The position numbers and the translations under genes were made by a program. Positions 48,633-60,600 of a stretch of DNA of 64,000 nt are shown here, piece after piece. The DNA is from Sipunculus nudus (lineage: Eukaryota; Annelida; Sipuncula; Golfingiida; Sipunculidae). The number at the start of each line of letters is the position of its first letter. Position 1 is the stretch's first letter. The notes under the pieces were generated by a model that worked only from the letters and a program-made list of their open reading frames with translations, did not search any database and was not told the origin of the DNA. The DNA lies in the NCBI GenBank assembly GCA_026874595.1, contig CM049317.1:20835882-20899881 (forward strand), given 5' to 3'.

Positions 48633-48739
48633 GTAAGTGGCAAAGAATATCGGGAGACAAATACTTTCATTAACATGGTTTCTGTTCGTACTGTTTCGGC
48701 ACATGTAGCATATTTACTTACAGTTCGTAAATAAACAAT

Positions 48740-49183
48740 CTTATAAATCAGCCCCAGAGACATTATAAAACCTTTCATAGCAGGAATTACCCCTACATTT
48801 ATTAATAGGTACACACATTATGCCATAAATCACATAAATTCGACAGATATGAATAGATGGCTTTTAAATCATAAGCGGCATTAATACTAATTTCCATTAT
48901 GAGGCGTAACTTAATACCATTAAATGAAAAGTGAACATATTGTGAAGATGGTACATGCATGTTATGTTTTCGAAATTATTGGTATTTTCATCTTATCATT
49001 TCGTACACGAATTTATATGATATATTTACAAAGTAATGGTAGATAAATGTATGAATAGTAAATTCTCTGGTATACACTAGACTTAGTTATTTATTTAGTA
49101 ACCAATATTAGGAGAGAATATTCAATCTGAAACAATACATATATCACACGTACAAGAAATCAACTAAATACCATTAAAATATA
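48740..49183. other. Intergenic AT-rich DNA
   Basis: No gene, RNA or repeat recognised. Confidence 0.5.
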
Positions 49184-49381
49184 TTAAAACGCCTTTAGAA
49201 GCATTTTTGGTAATTCCATGTTCTTACTAAAAGCAGTGTTTGAAACACAACGAATACTATCAACCAGCCCATAATACCCTCGCCTTCTCAAACTTGGCAG
49301 ACCAATCACTGTTCTACTCATCAAAATTATATCATCAGCATATGAAAAGATCTTAAATGTGTGAGAATATTTAGTCACCAC
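49184..49381 (-). mobile_element. Reverse transcriptase fragment, probably non-LTR retrotransposon
   Basis: The minus strand reads FSYADDIILMSRTVIGLPSL. This fits the catalytic [FY]-A-D-D core of retrotransposon reverse transcriptases and the hydrophobic, Ser/Thr-containing stretch that usually follows. Before and after it the match fades within some tens of codons, so only a worn scrap remains. A chance YADD cannot be excluded, but the run of flanking matches makes it unlikely. Confidence 0.45.
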
Positions 49382-50609
49382 TGTTTACTCAAAATATTAA
49401 TTAGCTCTTTATGGACAATATTAAATGGGTGTGGAGTGTATGTACCCCCTGTCTGGTATACTTACATATAGCTATGGGTTTGCTCACTGTATTCGATTTA
49501 ATATAAACTATATATTAAACTACCGACCAGATGTCATAACGAATTGGCATATAAGACTGGGTAGGGTATTCCATCGAAAACCCACTCCACATCAGGACTG
49601 CACATACAAGTCTGGGACTAACGTGCTACACAATAAAAGGCAATGTCTTGTATGAGGGCTATAGTTGTCGAAGATCACCGACCTGGTACAAATCCAAACT
49701 GGAATTCATTGTATATAATATTTTGATCACTTGGCACCTGGATATTTTACAAAAGAGTGCGCCATTCCCGGGAAGTACAGGTTACTTGGGTAGACACATA
49801 ATAATATCAATGTCTGGGAACTGTTGCGCTAATATGAGTAAAATTGCAATTTTTGTTTTTACTCTTGACTACTTTTATCCGCATTTCTAACGCTTGGTCC
49901 CACCTTGTCTGTTTAATAATTAAAGTTATTTATTTCAACAGGTACAAACAGGATCAACATTATCATTGGAAACACTGAAAAGCATATCGTGTTTGAACTA
50001 TGAGATGACATCGGCAAGATAAAAAGATAAAATTGCAGTTATAATCGTTCGACATTTTGGAAATAGCAACGCTGAATGCTACGCCATTGGTAGCTTTATC
50101 TTTAACTGAAGACTGCATCATGATGCCACTATTTTAACACATTTTCCCAACATTTTTGGGATAGCTCATTTACACCAGAGGTATCTAAATTGTTGTTTTA
50201 TCTTGTATTCCATAAAGCGGTGTGTTTATTGACTATGACTAATTTCATCAGCTATTGAAAACTGATGTCGACACCTGCATTTCTTCACCCAATTTTCCTT
50301 TTTTTATAATCCCACAAACGAGCATTATCTAATCAGTTTTCCCATTTCTCACCTTGTATCCTGAAACCTTGTATATTTATTAATCATGACTTAAATAACT
50401 TCAATAGAAAGCACAGAGACATATATCTCTGAGACACTAAAATAAGAGGTTTAAGGATTGACGGCATATGGATATATAAACTACACATCAAAACAAAGAA
50501 ATAGAAAGAAAAACGTATACTGATTGGGACTAGTAGACTGAGTGTACTGTGCAAGTTTATAAACACATGTTCAGTGGAATATTTCTGACCAACTTTCTTT
50601 AAAGACCAC

Positions 50610-50730
50610 CTTTGGTTGAACCGACAGCCTTCATTTAGGTCCTGGCTGACCTGTATTATAAGAATACCTGCAAATTAAGACCACTTCTAGCAAGGTCCCA
50701 CCGGTAGTCTCAATTAACAAGTTCTTGTTC
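50610..50730. repeat. Dispersed repeat related to 131-235
   Basis: GACCACCTTTGG, GACCTGTATTATAAGAATACCTGC and AAGACCACTTCTAGCAAGGTC resemble the GGCCAC/CTGTATTAAG wording near 131-235. It is heavily diverged. Confidence 0.3.
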
Positions 50731-51055
50731 TGCTCTGTTTCTCACATGAATGTCTTTATTGTAATTAAAATATATTTGTTTTGATGTATTCTTTATTATT
50801 TGATTTATTTTCAATGCATCAAATATATAAACACTTTTTATAAACCGTTGATAAATATGCCTGAAAGCACTGTCTCTTTTCATCTGAATAGTACCAAAAT
50901 AGAAAGACGGGTGATGTCAGGCGCAGCCTCAACCTTGTTTTTTTTATGCTATTTCAAATGAAGCAGAAAATTCCAATTTACATTAGACAAACACAGTAGA
51001 CTGGTACAAATCCCTGGTCTGATTATTTATGAAGAGTCTTGGTATAATGTGTAAG

Positions 51056-51135
51056 ACAAACCGCCTTCAGTGATCTAGGCTTAGAGCACAGGGTTCGAAT
51101 CCGGGAGGTCGTGGGTTCAAATCTCAGGCGAGGAG
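51056..51135 (+). repeat. tRNA-derived SINE head (B-box-like motifs)
   Basis: GGTTCGAATCC at 51092-51102 is a perfect Pol III B box. TGATCTAGGCTTAGAGCAC just upstream resembles a worn A-box region, and a second box-like GGTTCAAATC follows at 51114-51123. No cloverleaf can be drawn with a proper acceptor stem, so it is read as a SINE and not a tRNA gene. Confidence 0.55.
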
Positions 51136-52096
51136 AGGTGAGATATTTTCACGATCGACCAGTAACCCCGAATGAGCGCTATTCATGCAAAAAAACCTGT
51201 GTCCAACAGTCATGTTTTGCTAACAAATGAGACTCCCCTTTCAGGGGTTTCTGTTCGTTATGACCAAACAATGGGAATAACATACACCAAGGACAGCAGG
51301 AGCAATGGTAAGCGAGCCAGGTTGCTGGACGGATTATTGCCTGTAAATACCAGTCACAAATAGAATTATGTGGATGATGTGTATGGTATTGAGTTAGTAT
51401 GCTTAAAAAAGAACCGGGAACCTACGCAAAAAAATACTTTTAACAAATGTGTACTTAAGGCACATTTTCAACAGCAATAGTTGATTCCATTTTCAATATG
51501 AACCCGGACAGATTCGGACAGATTCGGACAGAAAATATAATTCTTGTACCCAACATTTTGTAGCATCAGGATGTTTACAAAGCAAGAGAGATAACGACCT
51601 AATGTGACCTTTTACTCTCCATATTCTTATTTGCAAAAACTACGTAATCCCATTTATCACAACATAGATAACCAGTTTTGTATACAGATTATCTAACATA
51701 TTATTATTTTGCATCGTTTCGCCTAAAATATATACAGCATTCACTAGGTCCTCAATCAATCAGGCCATCTCATTGGATATTGAATAGGGATATTCAAGTA
51801 TTTTCAGCTGTCAACTCATGAGGGGGCTGCCTTCATTATAGAATGAGATCCGACTAGATGATAAACACTACAAAATTCGACATGGTTTGAAACCGTCATA
51901 CCCGTTTGTCAATTCATACGTAGATGCCCATCTGTACCGCGTGGTTAAGAAAAAAAACAGCATGTGTTATTTAGTTTTTATTCATTCTGATTAATGTATT
52001 GTATTTTCAGATTCTATAGGCTAATACAAGTAGCAAGTCATTTTATATACATTTTTTTTCGCTGAGAAAAACCTTCTAACATTGGTGTTAAATAAC

Positions 52097-52987
52097 TTAT
52101 GCCCAAGGCTGTTCACTGCGACACCGCAGGAGTTTCTTATATGCAATTTTGAATTCCCTTGACTTCCAAGCGTATATGAACACATTCACCGCCGAATTAG
52201 CTAATCCAAAGGACAAAGAAATTTTATTCAAGTATGACCCAACATTGTGAAACTGCACACCAGCAACATTTAAAAAACCGAGAAACATTTGCGGTGTCCA
52301 GCTGATAAAATATGCTATGACAACGGGAAGAAATACTTTCACCGACTTCATTCGATTGTTTCCGGCTGTAGGACCAATGTTTGAAATACAATTCACTCGC
52401 TGAGCATGTGCCCTAGCGGTACTGATAATCCGAGCGTATATGACAATCTGTCCAAATCCAAGGAAAAAGTAAGCTGTTGTCAAAGCATATATTCTCACCT
52501 CTTCGTATTTAGTGGTCCTGTCATGAGTGATATGATATGGTATAGCATCAGTTGAAATTCCTAAAACCCAGGGAACAGCCACCATGACGCCTACGATTGC
52601 CTTCGTGATCAGACGGTCATATGTAAGAGGATGGATAATATAAACGTAACGTTCTACGGAGATCATAAATAAATGTACAACAGATGCAAGGCAACAAAGA
52701 GAAAGGTAGCTTGAAAGTATTCCTGACCCCCCTCCATTACGAACTGTATATTTCCAGACCAGCGATAACAATATCAAGACACCGACCCAACAATCTGCGA
52801 AGCTCAAAGCGAATACCAGGGCATTTGTCTTTGATCTCAGTCGACGGTATATGATAATAACCACGAGTGTAAGGATGTTTCCAATCAAAGCACATGTTCC
52901 TATTATCCCCTGCAGAACATCTCCCAGAATATCGGCATTGACATCCGCCAGGCTGGCATATTTAACTGTACTGTTATTTCCAACCAT
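52097..52987 (-). CDS. Class A GPCR, type C, intact, single exon
   Basis: A 296-residue intronless receptor at the right end of the array. It has a glycosylation site near N4/N5, GN 36-37, LSFAD with D65, ERY 112-114, a PW in TM4, SWTP in TM6, NSAVNVFIY 264-272 and a SEQPWA end with one tail Cys. It shares the type A wording after TM3 (YDRL.TK, IPYHI) and in TM5 (IYARII), so A and C form one group against B. A Gly-rich insert (GGGSG) lies before TM3. There is no Cys at 3.25 or in ECL2, and Leu sits at the TM5 proline position. The start has G at -3 and G at +4. It lies outside the 10-kb units and has no close duplicate here. Confidence 0.93.
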   Translation of the reverse strand: MVGNNSTVKYASLADVNADILGDVLQGIIGTCALIGNILTLVVIIIYRRLRSKTNALVFALSFADCWVGVLILLSLVWKYTVRNGGGSGILSSYLSLCCLASVVHLFMISVERYVYIIHPLTYDRLITKAIVGVMVAVPWVLGISTDAIPYHITHDRTTKYEEVRIYALTTAYFFLGFGQIVIYARIISTARAHAQRVNCISNIGPTAGNNRMKSVKVFLPVVIAYFISWTPQMFLGFLNVAGVQFHNVGSYLNKISLSFGLANSAVNVFIYAWKSREFKIAYKKLLRCRSEQPWA

Positions 52988-53929
52988 TGCTACTATTTGG
53001 TTTACCTGTATATCTTTTCTAATTCACACAAATTATAAAAATATTGATGCAACAGTAAATGTATCAGCAATACCAGCCAATACGACAGAGTAGGATACCA
53101 GTATCTAAGTCGCTCGATCCGACTGAAAAATAAGCGACCCGTTTAACAATCATTCAAAATCAAATGTTCTTCGGCTGGCACATACTTTATGATTGAAATC
53201 ACTTCATGCATTAGGTATTCAAACTAATCAATAACAATGGGCATCCGTATACATACATGTTCATCCATTTGCTCTGATGAGAGCACACGTTGATGGGATT
53301 AACAGATTCTTACGACGTGTTGTCGTGTAGGTTATAATAGCCAAACATATCAGCAACATAAGCAGAAATGGATGTGTAAATACGTAACATGATTAACTGT
53401 CAATGTTACGACATGCCGTTGCCATTATGAACGACCAATTAGTTTCATAGTTTCTATCATGTCTCCTGATTTGCTTTTCCTTCAGTAAGTCAGATGACTG
53501 TTCTTCTTTCTGGTTCATGTCCTTGAATATATTTGTCGAGATGTCAATGTCATTTGCCACTGTCAATTAGGAGATGGACGTCTCATGATTTGGACAAGCG
53601 ACCACATAGAATTAGTAAATCCTTGTCAATCAGGAGCTATACCCGCTTATCATCTTAGCAACGTATTCATTAATAACAAAAATCATTGCTTATAACCTTT
53701 TTTTTATTCAAATGGCCGTCAAATTGAACTTTATTATCCTATGTGATTTCTTTCTACAGCCGAAAAACACATAATATTCATTTATGACAATGGTTAAATG
53801 GTTCACGGTAATGCACCCTAGATAATATAATACCTAATCTGATTATTTAACAAAAAACATTTCGAAACCAATTTTAAACAACGGACTAATTTACGTTTAC
53901 TTACATAATTTTCTATATCCTTCTCCAAA
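52988..53929. other. Upstream flank of type C and intergenic DNA
   Basis: Presumably contains the type C promoter, but no clear element conserved with the other receptors was seen. No gene. Confidence 0.45.
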
Positions 53930-54700
53930 TACATGTACATGTATATTGTTCAGATCCTTACTAATAATTCACCGGAGAGTATTTGTTTACACATAAAATG
54001 ATCTACTTAAAACATGCCTCTATTTATATGTCTTCAATTTTGCTGTTAGGCAAATAATCTTTATATGTCACTGCTTACATCATTATACTATGCAAGTTAC
54101 GGTTACAGCTTAATCAATCCATGATTTAATGAAAGTATTCACCCTTAAACCCTTACTTAAGAATAATGATTATGAGATCCATAATGAGAAACACAATAAT
54201 AACAAGAAATTTACATTATTGAGGTTACAATATTTGTTTCTTCATATTCAAAAGACCAATATTATAAAGGATCTGGGTTTTGGTTATATGGATTTCCCAG
54301 AATAGTATTTAATTATTAAGCTTTTATTATTAAACTTAAATATCGCAGGGTTCCAGATTTACCAAAATATTATTTAATTCTGAAACTTGTATTATCAAAA
54401 TGAAATATCGCAGGGTTCCAGATTTCTTTACTAGACCAGGGTTGTTCACGTTTACACTGAAGTAAAAACTTTAAGCTATTTTGAAATCCTTGGATTTCCA
54501 GGCATAGTTAAAAAAATGTTGACGGCAGAATTGGCTGTTACACATGAGAACAGATATAGCGTTAAGATATGTACTAACTTTTTTTCAAACTAAAACCAGG
54601 GCAGTGCAAACAACCACCCAAAAACCGGGGTGTTTGGCTAATGAATTACGCGACAACAAGGGGTAAGAATATCTTCATAGATATCATATGAATTATCATT
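53930..54700 (-). pseudogene. Decayed type B-like GPCR relic with its 3' flank
   Basis: From 54430 (ACCAGGGTTGTTCACGTTTACA) the sequence matches the stop region, tail, TM7 (TTTCCAGGCATAG...GCAGAATTGGCTGTT) and TM6 region of type B genes, with multiple indels. From 53930 to 54300 it follows the non-coding 3' flank of the units (GTTCAGATCC, CTTAAAACATGCCT, TCTTTATATGTC.CTGCTTA). A 70-bp direct repeat ending ATATCGCAGGGTTCCAGATTT lies at about 54345-54425. The TM1-TM5 half is not recognisable. Confidence 0.78.
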
Positions 54701-54999
54701 GCTCTGTTCACAAACCAGGGCGAGAAAGTATTCTGTGCATAATAAAAAAGAAAATTATAACACAAGTGTAAAGAATATCATATGCCAAAACGTTATAAAC
54801 CTTTGTTTGGCATCTTCCAGGATTCCCACATTGACAGCTTCAATAAGCATAATTGCAAAGGCGACTACAGCGGACAACGGACATGCCTGATGAACATTGA
54901 AGTTACCTGCTGCTGAGGGTATCGAGTATCATTTGAGTAGTTATGTAGACAACCAACGAGGAGATTTAGTGTATCGATAGAATCAAACGGTATGGTTAT

Positions 55000-55637
55000 T
55001 GTTACGGAACCTAATAATACCCAATCACGTAATCGTGACGAGCATAAGTATTGTTACGGAGATAAAAAAAAACAGATTCCGCAACACTAGGCAGCGTGAA
55101 ATGTATAGGGGAATGAATAAAGAAGTCAGTGTTTTTTTTTTGTTTGTTTTTTTTTTGTAAACAAATACTTTTGTTTATTCTTAGAACACTTCTAACATTG
55201 CAATACACTAAATCAATACAATTACACAGTATAACAACAATAACAATGTACAGTACCAGAGTGTCCGAATCCAAGGCTTTGTTATCTGGATACCACCACT
55301 GTCACAGCTCAAAAAGGATCCTTTATCACAAATATTCCAGATGAACAGCTATGTATTCTTCTCAGTCCTATTTAATTGTAAAAACAACCTGTTGTAATCC
55401 AAAAGTAAAGTTCCGGTTATAATCCGAAAGGCAAACTGAAGACAATCCGTATAAAATATGCTACAAAGTCCGAAGAATATGTATAAGATCTGCAATTATC
55501 AGAAAGGTCCAAAAACTGATGAGAGAGTCACACTCTTCCGTGTCCACTCGTATATTTCTCTCTGCCGGCTCTAAACACAGCCCCTATTTATAGCTTTTCT
55601 ACCCGTAGTCCAGAAAATCCTATATAATTGTAACACA
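55000..55637 (-). mobile_element. Solo LTR of an LTR retrotransposon
   Basis: The block starts TGTTACGG and ends GTAACACA on the plus strand (TG...CA ends with inverted TGTTAC/GTAACA). It is flanked by the direct 5-bp duplication GTTAT at 54995-54999 and 55638-55642. On the minus strand it has a promoter-like CTATAAATAGGGGC (TATA at 55585-55592) and, about 410 bp on, AATAAA (55174-55179) followed by an A-rich stretch, the order expected of U3-R-U5. There is no internal coding region, so it is a solo LTR left by LTR-LTR recombination. The superfamily is not assignable from the LTR alone. Confidence 0.85.
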
Positions 55638-55642
55638 GTTAT

Positions 55643-57655
55643 ACATCACATTTCTTCCCCTGTGTACCTGATATTTTAGCAATAACATTTTTTTATCCAT
55701 TGGTTAATAAAATAAAACAAATTGTTTGTTATAATACAACGTACTCCGTAGTCTCTTCTATGCTGCCATCTTACTTTTTATAGCATCATTAAAAAAGCTA
55801 TAAAAAAAGACTTTACTTTGTATTGTGCTGAAAACATTCAATTATAATGTACTTCATTTCCAAAGATTTTGTTAGTGCTGGTTTAAAATAAGTAACATAT
55901 CATTTTACGATTTCATCCTTGTCGAATCTTCACTGATCGTAGGTGTTTTCAAAGTTCTTGCTTTACTGAATTTAAGAAAATATTTGTTGTGAAAATGGAG
56001 CATTAGTGACCTAATATTGTTCAATATTTTGTTTGTAATGATTCCAAAAGTAGAATTGTAATTCTAGATCATTGGTGTCTTTATACTATTCCTGCGCAAC
56101 GCTTAAACTGCTGTTTTATGTTCTATTCCTGTGACGCAGACATTATGTTTTTTTTTTGTTTTTTTTTATTTTAAATAACATAAAATGCGCAATCATTGTA
56201 TGCGTCAAGTATGGAAGTCGTGTTTTATTCAGTTCTAGCCCAAATTACATGTTAGGTTGATGAAATGACATGTTGAAGAAAAAGCTTATGAAACACTGTC
56301 TTTATTTCACTAAAAATCCACCTGTAAAATGAATATAATTTCATATAATCATTCAGCGTAATGTAAGATGCAAAGTATAAAGGTCAGATAAATATAGAAT
56401 TATACAAATACAAATAAATATATCATAAATACTGTCTTTTTCTACAAACACTGACACCAAAACACTCAAGAATACTTAACACGCCAAACATATTACTTAC
56501 AAGTGCAAGTTAAAACACCCACACACACATAAATAACATAATATTCCCCATCCTGCTTTATATTCATATGCTTTATATAGGTAATTACTATAAAGATATT
56601 TTTAATTATGTTATATTGTCCAAGTTATCAGATGCCACCTTGTTCCAATGGACTCCTTGCCATAAACTTCTCTTCCTTCGGGACCTTGAATGTATTAAAA
56701 AAGAAAGTAACTACCTGACGAAAACGAGATTTTCCCTAAAGAGTTTTTTGCTGCGACGTTTCCGCACCACGGAAATTTATGCCTGAAAACACTGATGGTC
56801 TATAAAGAATTGTTCCCTGTTTGTTAGGAAGGGATCGGTTTTGTCTCAGCTGTTTGATGTTGCAGGTCGACTGGAGTGCCCTCTGGTGATACCTATCGCA
56901 ACATAAACGCCCAGTTTGATATATAATTCTGCATGGCGGGTGATCTCTTTTGGCACACTTTGCCGACACATATATTACACACGCCAAGTTTTATATATCA
57001 TTCTGCATGACAGGTGATGCGATGCACTTTGGTAAATACTCAATACATTATGTTTTTTTTACCTGACTAAGGGTAGTTAAATTCATTAAACGCTTTCTTA
57101 GCTAAAGAGTACGGCCATTTTGATGTCATTATTCTTAAAATCCACTTCTAATATCAATAATAGTTAAGTATTTCCATTAAAATTAATAGATGACGACTTC
57201 TTTGAAACTTAAAAAAGTCAGTAGGTGAAAATATTAGAAATACTGTTATCAATTTCAATTAACGATTTAGGGCCCTTTGGAGTATACAAGTATTAAGATT
57301 TCATTTTCATTCAGAGGCCATTATCTATACATCATGATAATGTCTTCGGTACCTCGGTGATAATCCGCTTTTGTGGGCCATTCGGTAATCTGTGTGTCAC
57401 GCTGCCATTGGCTGTTTTCTGGAATACAGCAATGACTATGTGTAACAAACAAATTTAGAGGTACATCGAACGATAACTGAACAATAAAATAGAATATTTA
57501 ACTTTGGCCAACGTTTTTCTTCCTTTCAGAAATTAATAAAGGTTTTTATATACCAATTATTACCGATCAGTTTCTGTGTTAGATATTGGTGCATTCAGAT
57601 AGTTGTCCCATTTAAGCAAAGCCTAATCAAATTCCATGCACTTGTATGTACGTAC
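55643..57655. other. Intergenic or 3' untranslated DNA of the membrane-protein gene
   Basis: Several poly-T tracts (near 56150-56168) and no clear exon. A final exon after the 36-bp exon at 57656 should lie here or further left if the long isoform is real; no unambiguous one was found. Confidence 0.4.
56905..57035. repeat. Two-copy direct repeat of about 75 bp
   Basis: CGCC(C/A)AGTTT(G/T)ATATAT(A/C)ATTCTGCATG(G/A)C(G/A)GGTGAT occurs at about 56909 and 56981. Confidence 0.8.
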
Positions 57656-57691
57656 CTTCAAGCTGTGAACTTCATCGACGTCATTTTGAAT
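57656..57691 (-). CDS. Microexon of 36 bp
   Basis: A very strong acceptor (TTTTTTTTTCCAG) and donor (TTGAAG|GTACGTAC) bound twelve codons, IQNDVDEVHSLK, in phase 0. The gene continues to an unlocated final exon. Confidence 0.6.
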
Positions 57692-60600
57692 CTGGAAAAA
57701 AAACTATAGATCGAGAGAACATAAATTGCAAGCAGGAAATACGACATTCATTTAACTGGAATTCGAGAATGCATGAAAACAATTCAATTTGCTTTTATTT
57801 TGATAGATGGACTCAAAAGGCAATCGGTTCAAGGGATATTCAGAAGGCAAGTTATAAATCTTATTTAAATTGATAACCCCTGAAGAATGTTAACAACTGA
57901 CAACTTACCTTGAAGTGCTCTTTCCCTTCGTCTGTTGGAGACTGGCGACTTTCGGGAGGACTCGTGCCGTTTATCAACGGTTCGGCTAAATGTGGCTTTA
58001 CAGCAACCTCCGTTTCCACTTTTTGCTGCAGTAACAATAGCCTCATAATTTGAAGTTGAGGATAGAAAACAGAGACCAAGATGGTATACCAAACATACAA
58101 TTATTATTTACTTTTAATTTTTACAAAATGTTTAACCATTTACTAAGCAAAGGGCCCATAAGGACCACTTCAGATTAACATCGAACCCCATCATTTGGTT
58201 AAACATAGTTCACGTTTACGTCAGGCAAAAAAGATTCCCACCGACCTAAACCTAATATTCTCTGTAGTATAAGTGAAAGGATTATAGGGTTAACTTTAAT
58301 ATGAGAGTCGGACTTTGATGAAAAAATATTAAATTAAGCTTACCAGTAAAGAGTTAGGGATAGGCAATTATGGATTTTCTTAAGATAATAAACATCACAT
58401 AACATCACACAAATATCACAAATAAAAAAAATAAAATTCATCGAAAGGTGGACAGCCAGTAATTACATCACAAGTTAAAAGTAAAAAAAAAAACAGCGGT
58501 TTTGTGTTGCACTTACGTCTTTCACTTCTGTGTCACTTCCGTTTGTATTGGACGACGCTGATGACAACTTTAGCTCTTTTTCACCTTCGAGGGCAGATGT
58601 TGTGGTAATATTTCTATTTTCAGTAACATGTAAGTCGGGAGTCACGTTTGGATTTGATGTTTGTAAAGTTCCATTTTGTGAAAAATTTGCTGCCTGCTGT
58701 TCGGTGTGGTCCGCTGGGTCCTCTTCTATTCTTGAATTTGCAGCTGACTGAAGACTACAGTTAACTGGTCCAGATCCTTTTTCACTGGTCCCTACTGCCG
58801 GCTGTTCAACAGCCGTAATTGCTTCTGTTGAAGCTCTAGACGAAGGTGATTTCTCCTCCGATCCCGTGGTCTGCGATAGCTCCAGTTCTTTTTGCTACAT
58901 TTTTATAACAATTCTTTCTTAAATAACATCAGTGTCCTAATTGTCAAAATCTTTCTTTAAATGCAACTATCTGCGAGAAAATGTCTTTATTAGATAATTT
59001 CTTAAATAAATCTACTTATAAATTTCCTAACACTACATCTAAACATCCCCGTTAGACATTGAAAAAGTTGCTGATACTACAACTAACAAATTCTATTTGA
59101 CATACTTAAATGTTCAGATAAATAATTTGCTATTCCTCAAATTCAACAATCGTATTAAACATCTACACCTATATGTATGTTTATTGGAAGAGCACTACAA
59201 CGTTGCTTTTTCTTTCCCTCCGATCAGTTTTTACAATGTGAAATTCATGTTAAAGGAGGTCGTCGATAGTCAATACATTCATACTGATGTGCCGATTTCA
59301 CTATGGCTTTTATCAAATGATTTTTTCCATGATTTGGTTCGAAAATGGTCACCAATGTAACATATATTTGCTCTAATCGATTAACTACGGTACATCTGAG
59401 ATTAACTGTTAGCTTTCTTCTGCCTCCTGGGTGTCTACCTGTGTTTGTTGCTCAGTTCGTCGTGTTACCGGTGCGCTTCTGAAGGATGAAAAACTGCCCT
59501 GTCGCTACAAGAATACAAAAAAGGAAATAAACATAAATACACATAACCAGAAATATTCCGTAATACAGATAATATATTTCCAAATATAGAATTTGAATTA
59601 AGAATATATTGCTGTATAATAAGATAAAGTACAAAAATCTTGTGAATATAAATATAAGCAGAATTAAATCATGTTTTTTATGCACTGATATATCAATCAA
59701 CAGAATCAAAGGAATTTAATGATATCAAAGACACTGACATTGAGAAAATGAAATAAAGAACAAAAATCCTTAGATATATTTTTTCCATTAAATAAATTGA
59801 TTTATCATATTGCAATAGAGTCATGTGATAGTTGTACCTAAGTAAATTGTTATCTATATACAGCTGAACTATTTCATACTCAGTGCTGAACATGACACAT
59901 AACTTACAGACAATCGTGCAGTGGGTGGTAGACTTATTGTTGCATTGCTGTTGCTGTGCTTGGCCTGAGCTGCCTGTGTGATTTTTACCTGTCAAAAGAA
60001 TACAAGTATAAAGTAAATAAAATAAAGTAAATAAAAGGAGAGTTGGTCTAGACACCTTGCTATTTATGTATAAAAGTTGCCTGACATATTTCACCTTAAT
60101 TTAAATTAAACTTAATATCAGTCCAGCTTTTCTGAGAAATCTCACTTTTCAGGTGTAATTTTATATAATTAGTGTTAATAATGAAAATCAATGCATAATT
60201 ATAATGACATGAGTTGTTATCAGTGGAACAGTATCTATCCCTGCAACAACTGTTTTAAAACTGCCTGTTTGAATAATACAAACTCTGACAAAGGGCAATA
60301 AACTCCGTATACCCATTTGCAATTCATGGGAAACGTAAATATTATTTTCAGGGATGGCTCAGTTTTAAACGATGTCATTACCTCCTCCAAAGAGATTATT
60401 TGTGTAGTTCTGGACAGTTTTGAGGGTGGGTCGGACATGGGCCGTAAAGGACTCCGTTCCATTTTGGTATGGATATAATAGTGAAGGGGCGTATCCAGGA
60501 GTATTGTTTGCTTTGGCTGTGGTATGTCCGCTTCTTATTGTCATTGTGTCATTGTTAATGTGTTGTCACACCTCGGTTGAGGAATAACTTTTTTTAAATA

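Larger units (their letters stand above)
49650..52096. other. Intergenic DNA with repeat traces
   Basis: Contains a weak copy of the 131-235 type repeat (50610-50730) and a tRNA-like SINE head (51056-51135). GATTCGGACA is repeated two to three times near 51510. No gene was recognised; the 63-codon frame at 51172-51363 overlaps the SINE body. Confidence 0.5.

Noticed and set aside
51060-51135. tRNA gene suggested by GGTTCGAATCC
   Set aside because: No acceptor or anticodon stem can be drawn, and two box-like motifs occur in a row, which fits a SINE better.
57646-57873. Plus-strand 75-residue frame
   Set aside because: It overlaps the strongly bounded minus-strand microexon and has no supporting signals.
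58530-58751. Plus-strand 73-residue frame
   Set aside because: It is the shadow of the 126-codon minus-strand exon.
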